From positions 1 to 64,000 of the forward strand of contig NZ_CANMZV010000005.1 of the NCBI RefSeq assembly GCF_947502415.1: 64,000 bases of DNA, written 5' to 3'. Numbering within the stretch: the first letter of the stretch is position 1; every line of letters starts with the position of its first letter. The DNA is from an uncultured Photobacterium sp. (GTDB lineage: Bacteria > Pseudomonadota > Gammaproteobacteria > Enterobacterales > Vibrionaceae). Below the pieces are notes generated by a model. That model ran no database searches and was not told the DNA's origin. It was given only the letters and a program-made list of their open reading frames with translations. Below are positions 1 to 7,486 of this stretch, piece by piece. The translations under genes were made by a program, and so were the position numbers.

Positions 1-174
<174 letters not shown>

Positions 175-287
175 ACAACACCCAAGGGGTTTTTTGGACT
201 CCACATACGCTTGAATGTAAGCGCGAGAACACTAGTTAGATTTTCCCAGATTGCTATTATCCGCGCAGCGGGTAATAAAACAGAATT

Positions 288-406
288 TGCTTGGCGACCA
301 TAGCGCTGTGGCCCCACCTGATCCCATGCCGAACTCAGAAGTGAAACGCAGTAGCGCCGATGGTAGTGTGGGGCCTCCCCATGTGAGAGTAGGACATCGC
401 CAGGCT
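288..406 (+). rRNA. rrf: 5S ribosomal RNA
   Basis: A complete 5S rRNA of about 119 nt. It has the conserved block ccgaactcagaagtgaaac, and its 5' segment tgcttggcga pairs with the 3' segment tcgccaggc to close helix I. It lies ~113 bp after 23S in the same rRNA operon. The ends are assigned from the terminal helix and are good to about two bases. Confidence 0.95.
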
Positions 407-567
407 TTATTTGCCTATCTTGGTTATTGCTTGCATCTTTTGATACTTGCGATGCTCATGTGCTAACGCACACTGCGCTTCTCAGTTCAAAATCTGCATC
501 ACATAACACAAGATATTCTAAACAAAGCATTTAAAAGTAAGACTTTGTTTGGCACACAGAATAGTGT

Positions 568-644
568 GGAGCGGTAGTTCAGTTGGTTAGAATACCGGCC
601 TGTCACGCCGGGGGTCGCGGGTTCGAGTCCCGTCCGCTCCGCCA
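568..644 (+). tRNA. tRNA-Asp (anticodon GTC)
   Basis: This 77-nt tRNA closes with a ggagcgg/ccgctcc acceptor stem, has anticodon GTC in the loop ctgtcac, a ggttcgagtcc T-arm and an encoded gcca 3' end. It is the distal tRNA of the rRNA operon, a common arrangement in Vibrionaceae. It is followed at once by a strong terminator. The sequence after it contains damaged copies of the same gene. Confidence 0.97.
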
Positions 645-654
645 CTTATTAAAG

Positions 655-684
655 AAGCCTCGTCAGAAATGACGGGGCTTTTTT
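655..684 (+). terminator. rRNA operon terminator
   Basis: An 11-bp stem (aagcctcgtca paired with tgacggggctt, one G-T pair) with a four-base gaaa loop ends in a run of T. It lies ten bases after tRNA-Asp and fits a Rho-independent terminator for the rRNA operon. Confidence 0.9.
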
Positions 685-714
685 ACGTCTGAAATTTGGG
701 TATTGGTTCTGCGT

Positions 715-808
715 GGAGCGGTAGTTCAGTTGTACCTTGAAAGCTTGATGGCCTGTCACGCCGGGGGATGCGCTGATGTTCGGTATGGAAGTCCCGTTCG
801 CTCCGGCA
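715..808 (+). pseudogene. decayed tRNA-Asp copy
   Basis: The segment starts with the same 16 bases as the intact tRNA-Asp (ggagcggtagttcagt), keeps the anticodon-arm block ggcctgtcacgccggggg, and ends in a recognisable cgttcgctccggca. Insertions have expanded the D-arm and T-arm regions, so it cannot fold as a normal tRNA. It is a degenerate copy starting 147 bp after the intact gene. Whether any product is made is unknown; I treat it as a relic. Confidence 0.8.
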
Positions 809-816
809 CTTATATT

Positions 817-859
817 AAGCCCCCTCTCTAAGGTCGAACAGGAAGACTCGGGCTTTTTT
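817..859 (+). terminator. decayed copy of the tRNA-Asp terminator
   Basis: An aagccc arm and a gggctt arm followed by a T run sit after the tRNA relic in the same relative place as the intact terminator, and the following acatctgaa matches the flank of the first unit (acgtctgaa). The loop has grown and the stem is short, so it is probably weak. It shows that the duplicated unit included tRNA and terminator together. Confidence 0.55.
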
Positions 860-885
860 ACATCTGAAGGTCTTGTTTGCCCTGC

Positions 886-998
886 GGTCGAATGAGTCCC
901 GCCGGAGTGCCGACTCAGCCTCTCTACCAATCATCAAGTCCCAAGCAGAAATGTTGGGGATTTTTTGTATCCAGAGAAGAGCGGAAGTCCAGTTGGTT
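886..998 (+). pseudogene. further fragments of the tRNA-Asp/terminator unit
   Basis: Three short pieces still match the unit. Bases 886-912 resemble the T-arm and acceptor end (ggtcgaatgagtcccgccgg). Bases around 936-966 resemble the terminator (agcagaaatgttggggattt against the intact gtcagaaatgacggggcttt). Bases 978-998 resemble the start of the tRNA (agagcggaagtccagttggt). They occur in the expected order and suggest a third and the beginning of a fourth unit, much more eroded than the copy at 715-808. Confidence 0.5.
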
Positions 999-1039
999 GC
1001 CCTCTAGATTGAACTATTCGAGAGATGTACAGCTCTTTT

Positions 1040-1102
1040 AGCTTTTAGCTTTTAGCTTTTAGCTTTTAGCTTTTAGCTTTTAGCTTTTAGCTTTTAGCTT
1101 TT
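1040..1102. repeat. nine tandem copies of AGCTTTT
   Basis: Exactly nine perfect copies of the heptanucleotide agctttt occupy 63 bp with no interruption. The array lies in non-coding sequence just after the last tRNA-Asp relic. Perfect copies suggest recent expansion or contraction by replication slippage. No reading frame or known promoter depends on it that I can see. Confidence 0.98.
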
Positions 1103-1124
1103 GGGTTGTAGTACCCCAAAAGCT
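1096..1124. other. hairpin closing the heptanucleotide array
   Basis: The last repeat copy plus ggg (agcttttggg, 1096-1105) is the perfect complement of cccaaaagct at 1115-1124, with a nine-base loop. The final repeat unit is thus one arm of a 10-bp hairpin. It lacks a T run on the plus strand, so a terminator role is not supported. Confidence 0.75.
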
Positions 1125-1410
1125 GCACAAAATATTAATCGTTAATATTCAATGATTTAATGTGAGGGTTTTAATGTTGGATAGAGAGGAATAAAAACGT
1201 TCAGCTTTTCGCTTGTCATGGGGCATAAAGTTGTACGCTATATGATTTAAAAATAGACAGGCTGAGTTTACTTGTTGACTGGTTTTGGGTGGGAAAGCTA
1301 ATTTTTAAAGCAGATATAAGCTTGGTAAGTGACTAATCTTAAAGAGATGATAAGTTGGTTAATTAACTGATTTATTTAATGAATAATTCCATTCTTTTAT
1401 GGAATAGCTA
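1125..1410. other. A+T-rich intergenic stretch, no gene seen
   Basis: I see no credible coding region, tRNA or strong terminator here. The only structure noted is the small inverted repeat attcc attcttttat ggaat near 1386-1404. The stretch separates the rRNA-operon remains from selC and its promoter. Confidence 0.6.
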
Positions 1411-1439
1411 TTGAAAATAACATCACTTGCACATAGAAT
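1411..1439 (+). promoter_or_regulatory. sigma-70 promoter of selC
   Basis: TTGAAA (1411-1416) and TAGAAT (1434-1439) are separated by exactly 17 bases and end 18 bases before the mature 5' end of tRNA-Sec. This is a near-consensus housekeeping promoter in the right place to transcribe selC on its own. Confidence 0.7.
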
Positions 1440-1457
1440 ATGTCACACAAATGAGAC

Positions 1458-1552
1458 GGAAGAACGGCGTATCCGGTGATGCGTCCGGATTTCAAATCCG
1501 GGTAGGGCTGCCAGCAGTCCTGGGTAGGTTCGACTCCTATGTTCTTCCGCCA
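1458..1552 (+). tRNA. selC: tRNA-Sec (anticodon TCA)
   Basis: A 95-nt tRNA with the unusual size and shape of selenocysteine tRNA: a long ggaagaac/gttcttcc acceptor, an extended variable arm, anticodon tca flanked as ttcaaat, T-arm aggttcgactcct and an encoded 3' gcca. It closely resembles E. coli selC. It is charged with serine, converted by SelA and delivered to the ribosome by SelB at a UGA followed by a SECIS. It runs convergently with selB, 47 bp away. Confidence 0.97.
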
Positions 1553-1599
1553 CTTTCCTCTATATTTCTCTTGGTCTTTTCTTTAGTCCACTCATCATT

Positions 1600-3513
1600 T
1601 TAATCTTTGAATAATCCCTCATCTCTAAGCAGTCGATAATTTTTGTGACGCTTGGTAAAACCGACCTGATCGAAATATTCCAATAGCTGTATTGCGACTT
1701 TGCGCCCTAGTCCCGTGATATTCCGAAACTCTGCTGTTTCTAATTTTTCTTCTTCGTTGATTTTTAGTCGTATAACGTCAGCAATCGCAACCAATGTCTG
1801 ATTGGTACAATAGCGATCTTTTACAATTGCAGTGATAAAGCCAAGTTGCGCTAATTTATAGCTGAACTGGCGCAGGTGTTGTTCATCGTGCTGGCAGGCT
1901 AGTGCTAGATCTCTTATCCATAAAGGCCCTTGAACCTGCCTAAATTGCTGTTCTATAAGCCGCCACAGTGTTTGCTCTTCTTGTGTTAACTGTAACTGGT
2001 GCTGAGGTAGGTGAAGCCAGCCTCTGGTATTACAAAGTTTATTTTCGGCAATCAGCGTTTGCAGCAGGTGATCGACGATAACTTTGGGGTGGGTGAGAGC
2101 CGCCATTCTATGCAGGCGATCCCGGCCGACTCCAATATGGTCACAAGAGGTTTGGTGATATTGTTCCAGACAATTAGTGATGACCAGTTCAAGTTTCTCT
2201 AAATAACTTGGGATACAGAGCCAGTTCTGGATTGTCTGGTAGTACGTTTCCTCTAAGCTGGATAGGTGTTCTGGCGATAGCTGGTGTTGCCAGCAGAACT
2301 GAGCAATATTTACCGGAGCATTATGCAGGGCTTGCAATAATATCTCTTTGGGGTGAGTGAGTGCTGCTCGTTGATTAAGTTGTTCTAGTCGCTCTGGTTT
2401 ACGTTTTCCGCGGTTGGGTGGCAGTAGATCAATAGCTGTTGCCGAGCCGAGACTGATTTTGGCGGCGGGATCGCGGATCAGTAGTTTGTCCTGTTCGGCA
2501 ATATGTAATGGGGTGTCAAATATCAGCTCGGCTAATCCTGTTTGTCCCGGCTCTTGAGATTGTTGCTCAAGTAAGGCGATGCGAGCTGTTGTGTGGGAAG
2601 CAACATGAAATACCTGTACTTGCTGCCAGTGCTTGATGGTTTGTTCTGCTGTGAGCTTTACGGTGATACGCGGGCTGCTTACTTGCGGTTCAAGGGAAAA
2701 CAGCCAGTCACCACGTGATAGCTTCTCTTTATTGATATCACCAACTAAGTTGAGTGCGACGCGCTGATCGGCACTGGCATGGTCTGCTTTTTTCCCCTGA
2801 CTATGCAGGCTTCTTATTCTTACCTTGATTGGCTTGTGAGAGTCGCGGCAGGCGAGGTACAACTGATCTCCGGCCTCAACCTTTCCATTTAATGCCGTGC
2901 CGGTGACAACCAGCCCTGCGCCTTTAACTGTAAAAGCACGGTCGATGGCAAGGCGAAAACTATTTGTGTCTGGTAGTTGCTGATGGTATCTGGTCGCAAG
3001 GGTGCATAGATGCTGTTTTAGCTCTGCAATTCCCTGGCCGGTATAGGCTGAACAGGTAAATAAATCCCATTGCGTGAATCCATATTGGATAAGTGCATTT
3101 TCCACCTCGGTGGCTCGGGCCAGCTGTTGTTCTGCGGTAGTTTTGTCTGATTTGGTAAGCACAACGGTGAGGCTTTCAATTGCCAGCAGACGCAGGATAG
3201 TCAGGTGCTCATAGCTTTGCGGCATTAGGCCTTCATCGCTTGCAACGACAAAAAGAGCGTGGCGGGCAGTGCCGACACCTGCCAGCATATTGCTGAGAAA
3301 CTTCTCATGCCCTGGAACATCAATAAAGCCAATAATTTGCTCTGGTGAAGTTTGTTGTTCCTCGTTTGCAGGTAAAGGCATGAAGGCATAGCCTAGATCG
3401 ATTGTCAGGCCGCGTTTTTGCTCTTCTGGCAAACGGTCGGTATTTGTATCGGTCAGTGCTTGCAGCAAATGGGTTTTGCCGTGGTCGACGTGTCCGGCGG
3501 TAACAATAATCAT
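1600..3513 (-). CDS. selB: selenocysteine-specific elongation factor SelB
   Basis: A 637-residue translation GTPase that brings Sec-tRNA(Sec) to the ribosome at UGA codons. The N-terminus shows the G1 motif AGHVDHGKT (residues 6-14), G3-type DVPGHEKF near residue 65 and G4-type TKSD, followed by EF-Tu-like domains. The C-terminal third has the winged-helix region that in SelB binds the SECIS hairpin (closing part ITGLGRKVAIQLLEYFD). It is slightly longer than E. coli SelB (614). It overlaps the end of selA by four bases, typical of translational coupling, and is the last gene of the fdoGHI-fdhE-selAB run. Its substrate gene fdoG heads the same run. Confidence 0.96.
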   Translation of the reverse strand: MIIVTAGHVDHGKTHLLQALTDTNTDRLPEEQKRGLTIDLGYAFMPLPANEEQQTSPEQIIGFIDVPGHEKFLSNMLAGVGTARHALFVVASDEGLMPQSYEHLTILRLLAIESLTVVLTKSDKTTAEQQLARATEVENALIQYGFTQWDLFTCSAYTGQGIAELKQHLCTLATRYHQQLPDTNSFRLAIDRAFTVKGAGLVVTGTALNGKVEAGDQLYLACRDSHKPIKVRIRSLHSQGKKADHASADQRVALNLVGDINKEKLSRGDWLFSLEPQVSSPRITVKLTAEQTIKHWQQVQVFHVASHTTARIALLEQQSQEPGQTGLAELIFDTPLHIAEQDKLLIRDPAAKISLGSATAIDLLPPNRGKRKPERLEQLNQRAALTHPKEILLQALHNAPVNIAQFCWQHQLSPEHLSSLEETYYQTIQNWLCIPSYLEKLELVITNCLEQYHQTSCDHIGVGRDRLHRMAALTHPKVIVDHLLQTLIAENKLCNTRGWLHLPQHQLQLTQEEQTLWRLIEQQFRQVQGPLWIRDLALACQHDEQHLRQFSYKLAQLGFITAIVKDRYCTNQTLVAIADVIRLKINEEEKLETAEFRNITGLGRKVAIQLLEYFDQVGFTKRHKNYRLLRDEGLFKD

Positions 3514-4949
3514 GCAAGTGCCTCATGTCGCTGATTGTTGGTCAGTGCGTTTATTTGGTTTGAAAAGTCCGTTTCATGGCTTAGGCCGCGCATACAGAGC
3601 CAGAGCTTATCGTGATGGATCCGGCCAATGATTGGGATATCACCGCCCGCCAGTCGCTCAGCCAGCGAATTTAGATTTTGGTTTGAGCCTGCTTTTTCAC
3701 TAAAGGTAATGGCTATGGACATGAGTTGCTCTGTAGGCAGTGCTCCGCTACCTATTTGCCCCATACTTGATTCAATCTGAATGTGGAAATTCTCGCCGGC
3801 AAATTGTTTGAGCTGAGGCAGAAGTCGTTGCGCTTGTAATTCAAGTTCGGCAAGCGGGCGGGTAAGCTTGGCCAGTGTCGGCAGTTCACATGGAAGTCGT
3901 TCTGGGTAGCGATACAGATTTAGGGTCGCCTCAAGGGCTGCCAGCGTCATCTTGTCACAACGCAGTGCCCGCTTGAGTGGGTGGTGCTGGATTTGCTCTA
4001 TCAATGCCTTGTCACCGGCAATGATGCCAGCCTGTGGGCCTCCAAGTAATTTATCTCCGGAGAAGCTGACCAGATTGATGCCGTCGGCAATCATAGTTTG
4101 TGGCATTGGTTCAGCCGGTAAATCGTATTCGGCCAGATTGATGAGTGAGCCACTGCCCAGATCGCTCACAACAGGTATCTGCTGTTCTTTTCCAAGCTGA
4201 CACAGTTCCGATTCGCTGACTGCACTGGTAAAGCCTTGGATCATGTAGTTACTGGTGTGTACCTTCATCAACAGGGCTGTCTGGTCGGTAATGGCTTCCT
4301 GGTAGTCACGTAAGTGGGTACGGTTGGTTGCTCCGACTTCGACCAGTCGGCAGCCTGCCTGTCGCATGACATCTGGGATCCGAAACGAGCCGCCGATTTC
4401 CACTAGTTCCCCGCGGGATACTATTACCTCTTTTCCTGCAGCAAGGGTTGCCAGCATGATGAGTACGGCAGCTGCATTGTTATTGACGAGACAGGCATCC
4501 TCACAACCGGTTAGCTCTTGTAGAAGCTGACTGATTGCTTGGTCACGGTGACCTCGTTGTGCATTGGCCAGCGAGTACTCAAGTGTGGCCGGATGGCGCA
4601 TCACCTGAGTCACAGCTGCAATCGCTGCTTCTGCCTGCTGGGCCCGGCCCAGATTAGTATGGAGTATAGTGCCGGTAAGATTGAATACCCGGCGCTGGCC
4701 CGGTTGGGACTGTTGCTTCAGTTTCTCGGTAAGTTGGTGGCAGAGCCGTTTCTCATCAATTCCCTGGTCGTTAAGCCATGCAGGCAGTTGTTGTTGCTGG
4801 CGAATAACCTGACGGGCTTCATCAAGAAGCTGACGGATCCATGCAAGGGTGTTGGTTCGGCCATGATGCTGGAGCAGATTATTCTGTTCAGCTACCTGAA
4901 GGAGCTTATCTACGCTCGGAAGTCGGCCATATAAGTTATTCGCGGTCAT
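3510..4949 (-). CDS. selA: L-seryl-tRNA(Sec) selenium transferase SelA
   Basis: A 479-residue cytosolic PLP enzyme that converts Ser-tRNA(Sec) to Sec-tRNA(Sec) using selenophosphate. The PLP lysine lies in FSGDKLLGGPQAG (Lys300), and the N-terminal tRNA-binding region (LPSVDKLL...) and NLTGTILHTNLGRA block are typical of the family. Length matches bacterial SelA (~463). It starts 12 bp after fdhE and overlaps selB by four bases, so all three are likely cotranscribed. The selenium donor gene selD is not in the window and must be elsewhere. Confidence 0.96.
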   Translation of the reverse strand: MTANNLYGRLPSVDKLLQVAEQNNLLQHHGRTNTLAWIRQLLDEARQVIRQQQQLPAWLNDQGIDEKRLCHQLTEKLKQQSQPGQRRVFNLTGTILHTNLGRAQQAEAAIAAVTQVMRHPATLEYSLANAQRGHRDQAISQLLQELTGCEDACLVNNNAAAVLIMLATLAAGKEVIVSRGELVEIGGSFRIPDVMRQAGCRLVEVGATNRTHLRDYQEAITDQTALLMKVHTSNYMIQGFTSAVSESELCQLGKEQQIPVVSDLGSGSLINLAEYDLPAEPMPQTMIADGINLVSFSGDKLLGGPQAGIIAGDKALIEQIQHHPLKRALRCDKMTLAALEATLNLYRYPERLPCELPTLAKLTRPLAELELQAQRLLPQLKQFAGENFHIQIESSMGQIGSGALPTEQLMSIAITFSEKAGSNQNLNSLAERLAGGDIPIIGRIHHDKLWLCMRGLSHETDFSNQINALTNNQRHEALA

Positions 4950-4961
4950 TGCTATCTCTAA

Positions 4962-5855
4962 TTACTGTAAAACGGGAAGCAGAAACGGGTTGAAGCCGCT
5001 GCGTAGCAGGGCTGTTTCGTTGAGTTTGATGTCGAGGATCAGCGAGGAAAGATCATCGGCAACCGGGTCAATCTGAAGATCTTTTTCGGTGAACATAATT
5101 TTGAGATAGCTCTGGCATTCATCACAGGTTTCTGCGCGGATCGGAGCGTTATTGTCATCTAGACTTGCAAGTTTAATTTGGCGGCTGTCACCACAGTGGG
5201 TGCACTGGGCGCGCAGGCTGTTCCACTGAGTTTCGCACAGGCTGCAATGCAGGTAGCGGTGTCCGGAACCGTTAACCATGCTGGCAACCGGTGCGCTATG
5301 GCAAAGCGGACAATGCTGCAGGGCTTCGCCGCCTTCTGGCTGCCAGTCGAAGCGGGTGTTGGCAACGACCAGGCTAAAGTAAGTATTCAGAGCGGCCCAT
5401 ACGAAAATAGCCTGATCTGCCGGGATCTGATCGAAGTTACCCTGACGTAGTGCTTTACCGTAGCCTGTAAGCGTATTGGTATTAAGTTGGGTAAGATCAT
5501 CTAGCGTTGCTTTGATGTCATCACTGACTAGTGGTGTCAGTTGCGTGATGAGATCACCAAGAATCTCTGTCCAGATGGCATCAGGAGCAAAGTGCGGTGC
5601 GCTTAGCGGGGCATGTTCGCTTGTATGAGTTTGTGTCTTGATTTTGCTCTGGTATTCAAGGGTAAGGTTTGCCTGAACCTGGACGATTTGGCCGATCAGA
5701 AACAGGTAGTCTTCCATGAAGGATGCTTTAGCGAGCTGGCGCAAGCGAGCTGCCCGAGATTCAAAAAGGGTGTGTGGCTGGCCGATGATCAGCGGTTTAA
5801 AACCATCGCTGGATTGTTGGATGATGGTGTCTTTGTCAAGAATTCGAACACTCAT
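4962..5855 (-). CDS. fdhE: formate dehydrogenase accessory protein FdhE
   Basis: A 297-residue cytoplasmic protein needed for maturation and quality control of respiratory formate dehydrogenase before Tat export. The C-terminal half has four CxxC motifs (CPLC, CSLC, CTHC, CDEC) that form the rubredoxin-like metal site of the FdhE family. The N-terminal half is helical. It follows fdoI after 72 bp that contain a terminator-like hairpin, and is followed by selA after 12 bp. The order fdoG-H-I-fdhE is the same as in E. coli. Confidence 0.94.
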   Translation of the reverse strand: MSVRILDKDTIIQQSSDGFKPLIIGQPHTLFESRAARLRQLAKASFMEDYLFLIGQIVQVQANLTLEYQSKIKTQTHTSEHAPLSAPHFAPDAIWTEILGDLITQLTPLVSDDIKATLDDLTQLNTNTLTGYGKALRQGNFDQIPADQAIFVWAALNTYFSLVVANTRFDWQPEGGEALQHCPLCHSAPVASMVNGSGHRYLHCSLCETQWNSLRAQCTHCGDSRQIKLASLDDNNAPIRAETCDECQSYLKIMFTEKDLQIDPVADDLSSLILDIKLNETALLRSGFNPFLLPVLQ

Positions 5856-5865
5856 GGAATCACCT

Positions 5866-5908
5866 TATTGAAAAAATAAAGAAGCCGTAAGCTTTCGCCT
5901 ACAGCTTC
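5866..5908 (-). terminator. intercistronic hairpin between fdoI and fdhE
   Basis: Read on the minus strand, gaagctgtaggc (5908-5897) pairs with gcttacggcttc (5892-5881) across a gaaa tetraloop. This gives 12 pairs including two G-U, followed by tttattttttc. It looks like a Rho-independent terminator or attenuator placed inside the operon, so fdhE-selAB may be made at a lower level than fdoGHI. Readthrough or a promoter of its own would be needed for the downstream genes. Confidence 0.7.
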
Positions 5909-5927
5909 TGTTGAAGTTATGATCGAC

Positions 5928-6578
5928 TTATTTTTGTGTTTCTTTATTTGCAGCTTTTTTAGCAAACAGTTCGCGATACCAGCGCGGATGATGTTGCTTG
6001 GCCCACGCAGGCGAGACCTTGCCATCAAGCATGCCGTCGATAGAGCCTTCGACCCAGTACGCCATGTAGGCGTGGATCAGCAGGCTGATACCAAAGAGCG
6101 CGGCAATGGCTGAGTGTGTCAGTAGGGCAATACGGACATACTCGATATCAAAGTAGGCAGAAAAATAGGCTCGCCATGCCACTATCCCCGATACCAGCAG
6201 CAGGACTGCTGAAGCCAGAAACTGACGGAGGATCATTTTTTGTCCCGGGTTGTACTGGCCAACTTCAGGGATCCTTTCTTCGTTTTCCAGCAACACATCT
6301 TTGATACGCAGCATCCATTGCAGGTCGCCTTGTTCAAAATGGTTGTGATGCCAGTAACGGAAGGCCAGAAAGAACAGTCCGAGGCACATCGTAATCCCGA
6401 AGAAGGGGTGCAGAATGCGTGCAAGCTGCGGCGTACCAAAAATGAAGCTCAGCCAATGCAATGGCGCAAACATAAATGACAGGCCTGAAAGCAGGCTCAT
6501 CACTCCGGTAAATGCCACTGTCCAGTGGGCAAGGCGATCTAACGGCTTATGACGTAAAATGGTTTTTTCTACATTCAT
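5928..6578 (-). CDS. fdoI: formate dehydrogenase gamma subunit, cytochrome b556
   Basis: A 216-residue inner-membrane cytochrome b of the FdnI/FdoI family. It anchors the periplasmic catalytic subunits and passes electrons from the beta subunit to quinone. Four hydrophobic helices are visible: near residues 17-38, 53-72, 113-132 and 150-170. Histidines that are candidate heme ligands occur near the start (HWTVAF), in RILHPFFG and near [13 protein letters not shown]. Length matches E. coli FdoI (211). Its start overlaps the fdoH stop by four bases. Confidence 0.94.
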   Translation of the reverse strand: MNVEKTILRHKPLDRLAHWTVAFTGVMSLLSGLSFMFAPLHWLSFIFGTPQLARILHPFFGITMCLGLFFLAFRYWHHNHFEQGDLQWMLRIKDVLLENEERIPEVGQYNPGQKMILRQFLASAVLLLVSGIVAWRAYFSAYFDIEYVRIALLTHSAIAALFGISLLIHAYMAYWVEGSIDGMLDGKVSPAWAKQHHPRWYRELFAKKAANKETQK

Positions 6579-7483
6579 TGGTTATCTCCTTTTTCCTTGC
6601 TTTTCTGGTGCGATTCAGCTTCTTCCTCGGCCCTGACCCGGTTACGGCCGACAGTGATCCGGTGGATTGCCGCTAAGGCCAGTGTGCCGACAAAACCTGC
6701 TGCAGACAGTGGCTTGAGGGCATCTTTCCACAATGTGACAGACGTACCGATTTTCGGTTCTTTCGGCAAATCGTAGTGCTCAGGCTTCGTAATATCGTGC
6801 AGGACATAAACCACATGGGTGCCGTTGACACCTTGAGGGTTATAGATCCCGGCCTTGCTGTAACCTTTGGCCTTCAGCTGAGCGACACGTTGCTCGGCAT
6901 CATGCAGGATTTCTTCCCGCGAGCCGAAGCGCAGTGCTCCTGTCGGACAGGTTTTAACACACGATGGCGCTTGGCCAGCCTGTAAACGGTCAAGGCACAG
7001 GGTGCACTTGTAAACCCGGTTGTCGACCGGGTTCATACGTGGAATATCAAACGGACAGCCAGCGATGCAGTAGCCACAGCCGACACATTTTTCCGAATTG
7101 AAATCCACCACACCGTTTTCGTACTGCACGATAGCCCCAGGTTGCGGGCAGGCCTTCAGACAGCCCGGATCCGAGCAATGCATACAGCTATGCTTGCTGA
7201 ACAGCCACTTGAAGCGGTTATCTTCTTCCACCTCTTTGAAGTGGATAGTCGTCCATGTATGGGCTGTGGTATCTGCCGGGTTCTGGTATGAGCCTTCAAA
7301 GTTGCCAATGTCTTCGCGCAGATCATTCCATTCTGAGCAGGCCACCATACAGCCCTTACAGCCGCTACAGCAGGTGACATCGATCAGTTTGGTTACTTCA
7401 ACCTGATGGTGTCGGCCCTGTGCCGGTGGCGTAAGCGACGAAGTTGCAGAGCTGCGAATAATATTCTGAGATTGCATAGTCAT
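6575..7483 (-). CDS. fdoH: formate dehydrogenase beta subunit, Fe-S protein
   Basis: A 302-residue ferredoxin-type subunit that carries electrons from the molybdenum subunit to cytochrome b556. It has four cysteine clusters typical of four [4Fe-4S] centres: [36 protein letters not shown] and CTLC...CVKTC. A single C-terminal transmembrane helix lies near residues 258-275 ([17 protein letters not shown]). The N-terminus resembles E. coli FdoH. It sits three bases after fdoG and overlaps fdoI by four, so the three subunits form one tight operon. Confidence 0.96.
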   Translation of the reverse strand: MTMQSQNIIRSSATSSLTPPAQGRHHQVEVTKLIDVTCCSGCKGCMVACSEWNDLREDIGNFEGSYQNPADTTAHTWTTIHFKEVEEDNRFKWLFSKHSCMHCSDPGCLKACPQPGAIVQYENGVVDFNSEKCVGCGYCIAGCPFDIPRMNPVDNRVYKCTLCLDRLQAGQAPSCVKTCPTGALRFGSREEILHDAEQRVAQLKAKGYSKAGIYNPQGVNGTHVVYVLHDITKPEHYDLPKEPKIGTSVTLWKDALKPLSAAGFVGTLALAAIHRITVGRNRVRAEEEAESHQKSKEKGDNQ

Positions 7484-7486
7484 GGC

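Noticed and set aside
251..466. Small open frame across 5S rRNA
   Set aside because: It overlaps the 5S rRNA and has no ribosome site.
649..930. 93-codon minus-strand open frame across the tRNA relics
   Set aside because: It covers a terminator and degenerate tRNA copies, and the protein has no recognisable features.
1040..1102. Repeat array as a CRISPR
   Set aside because: The repeats are seven bases long with no spacers and no cas genes nearby.
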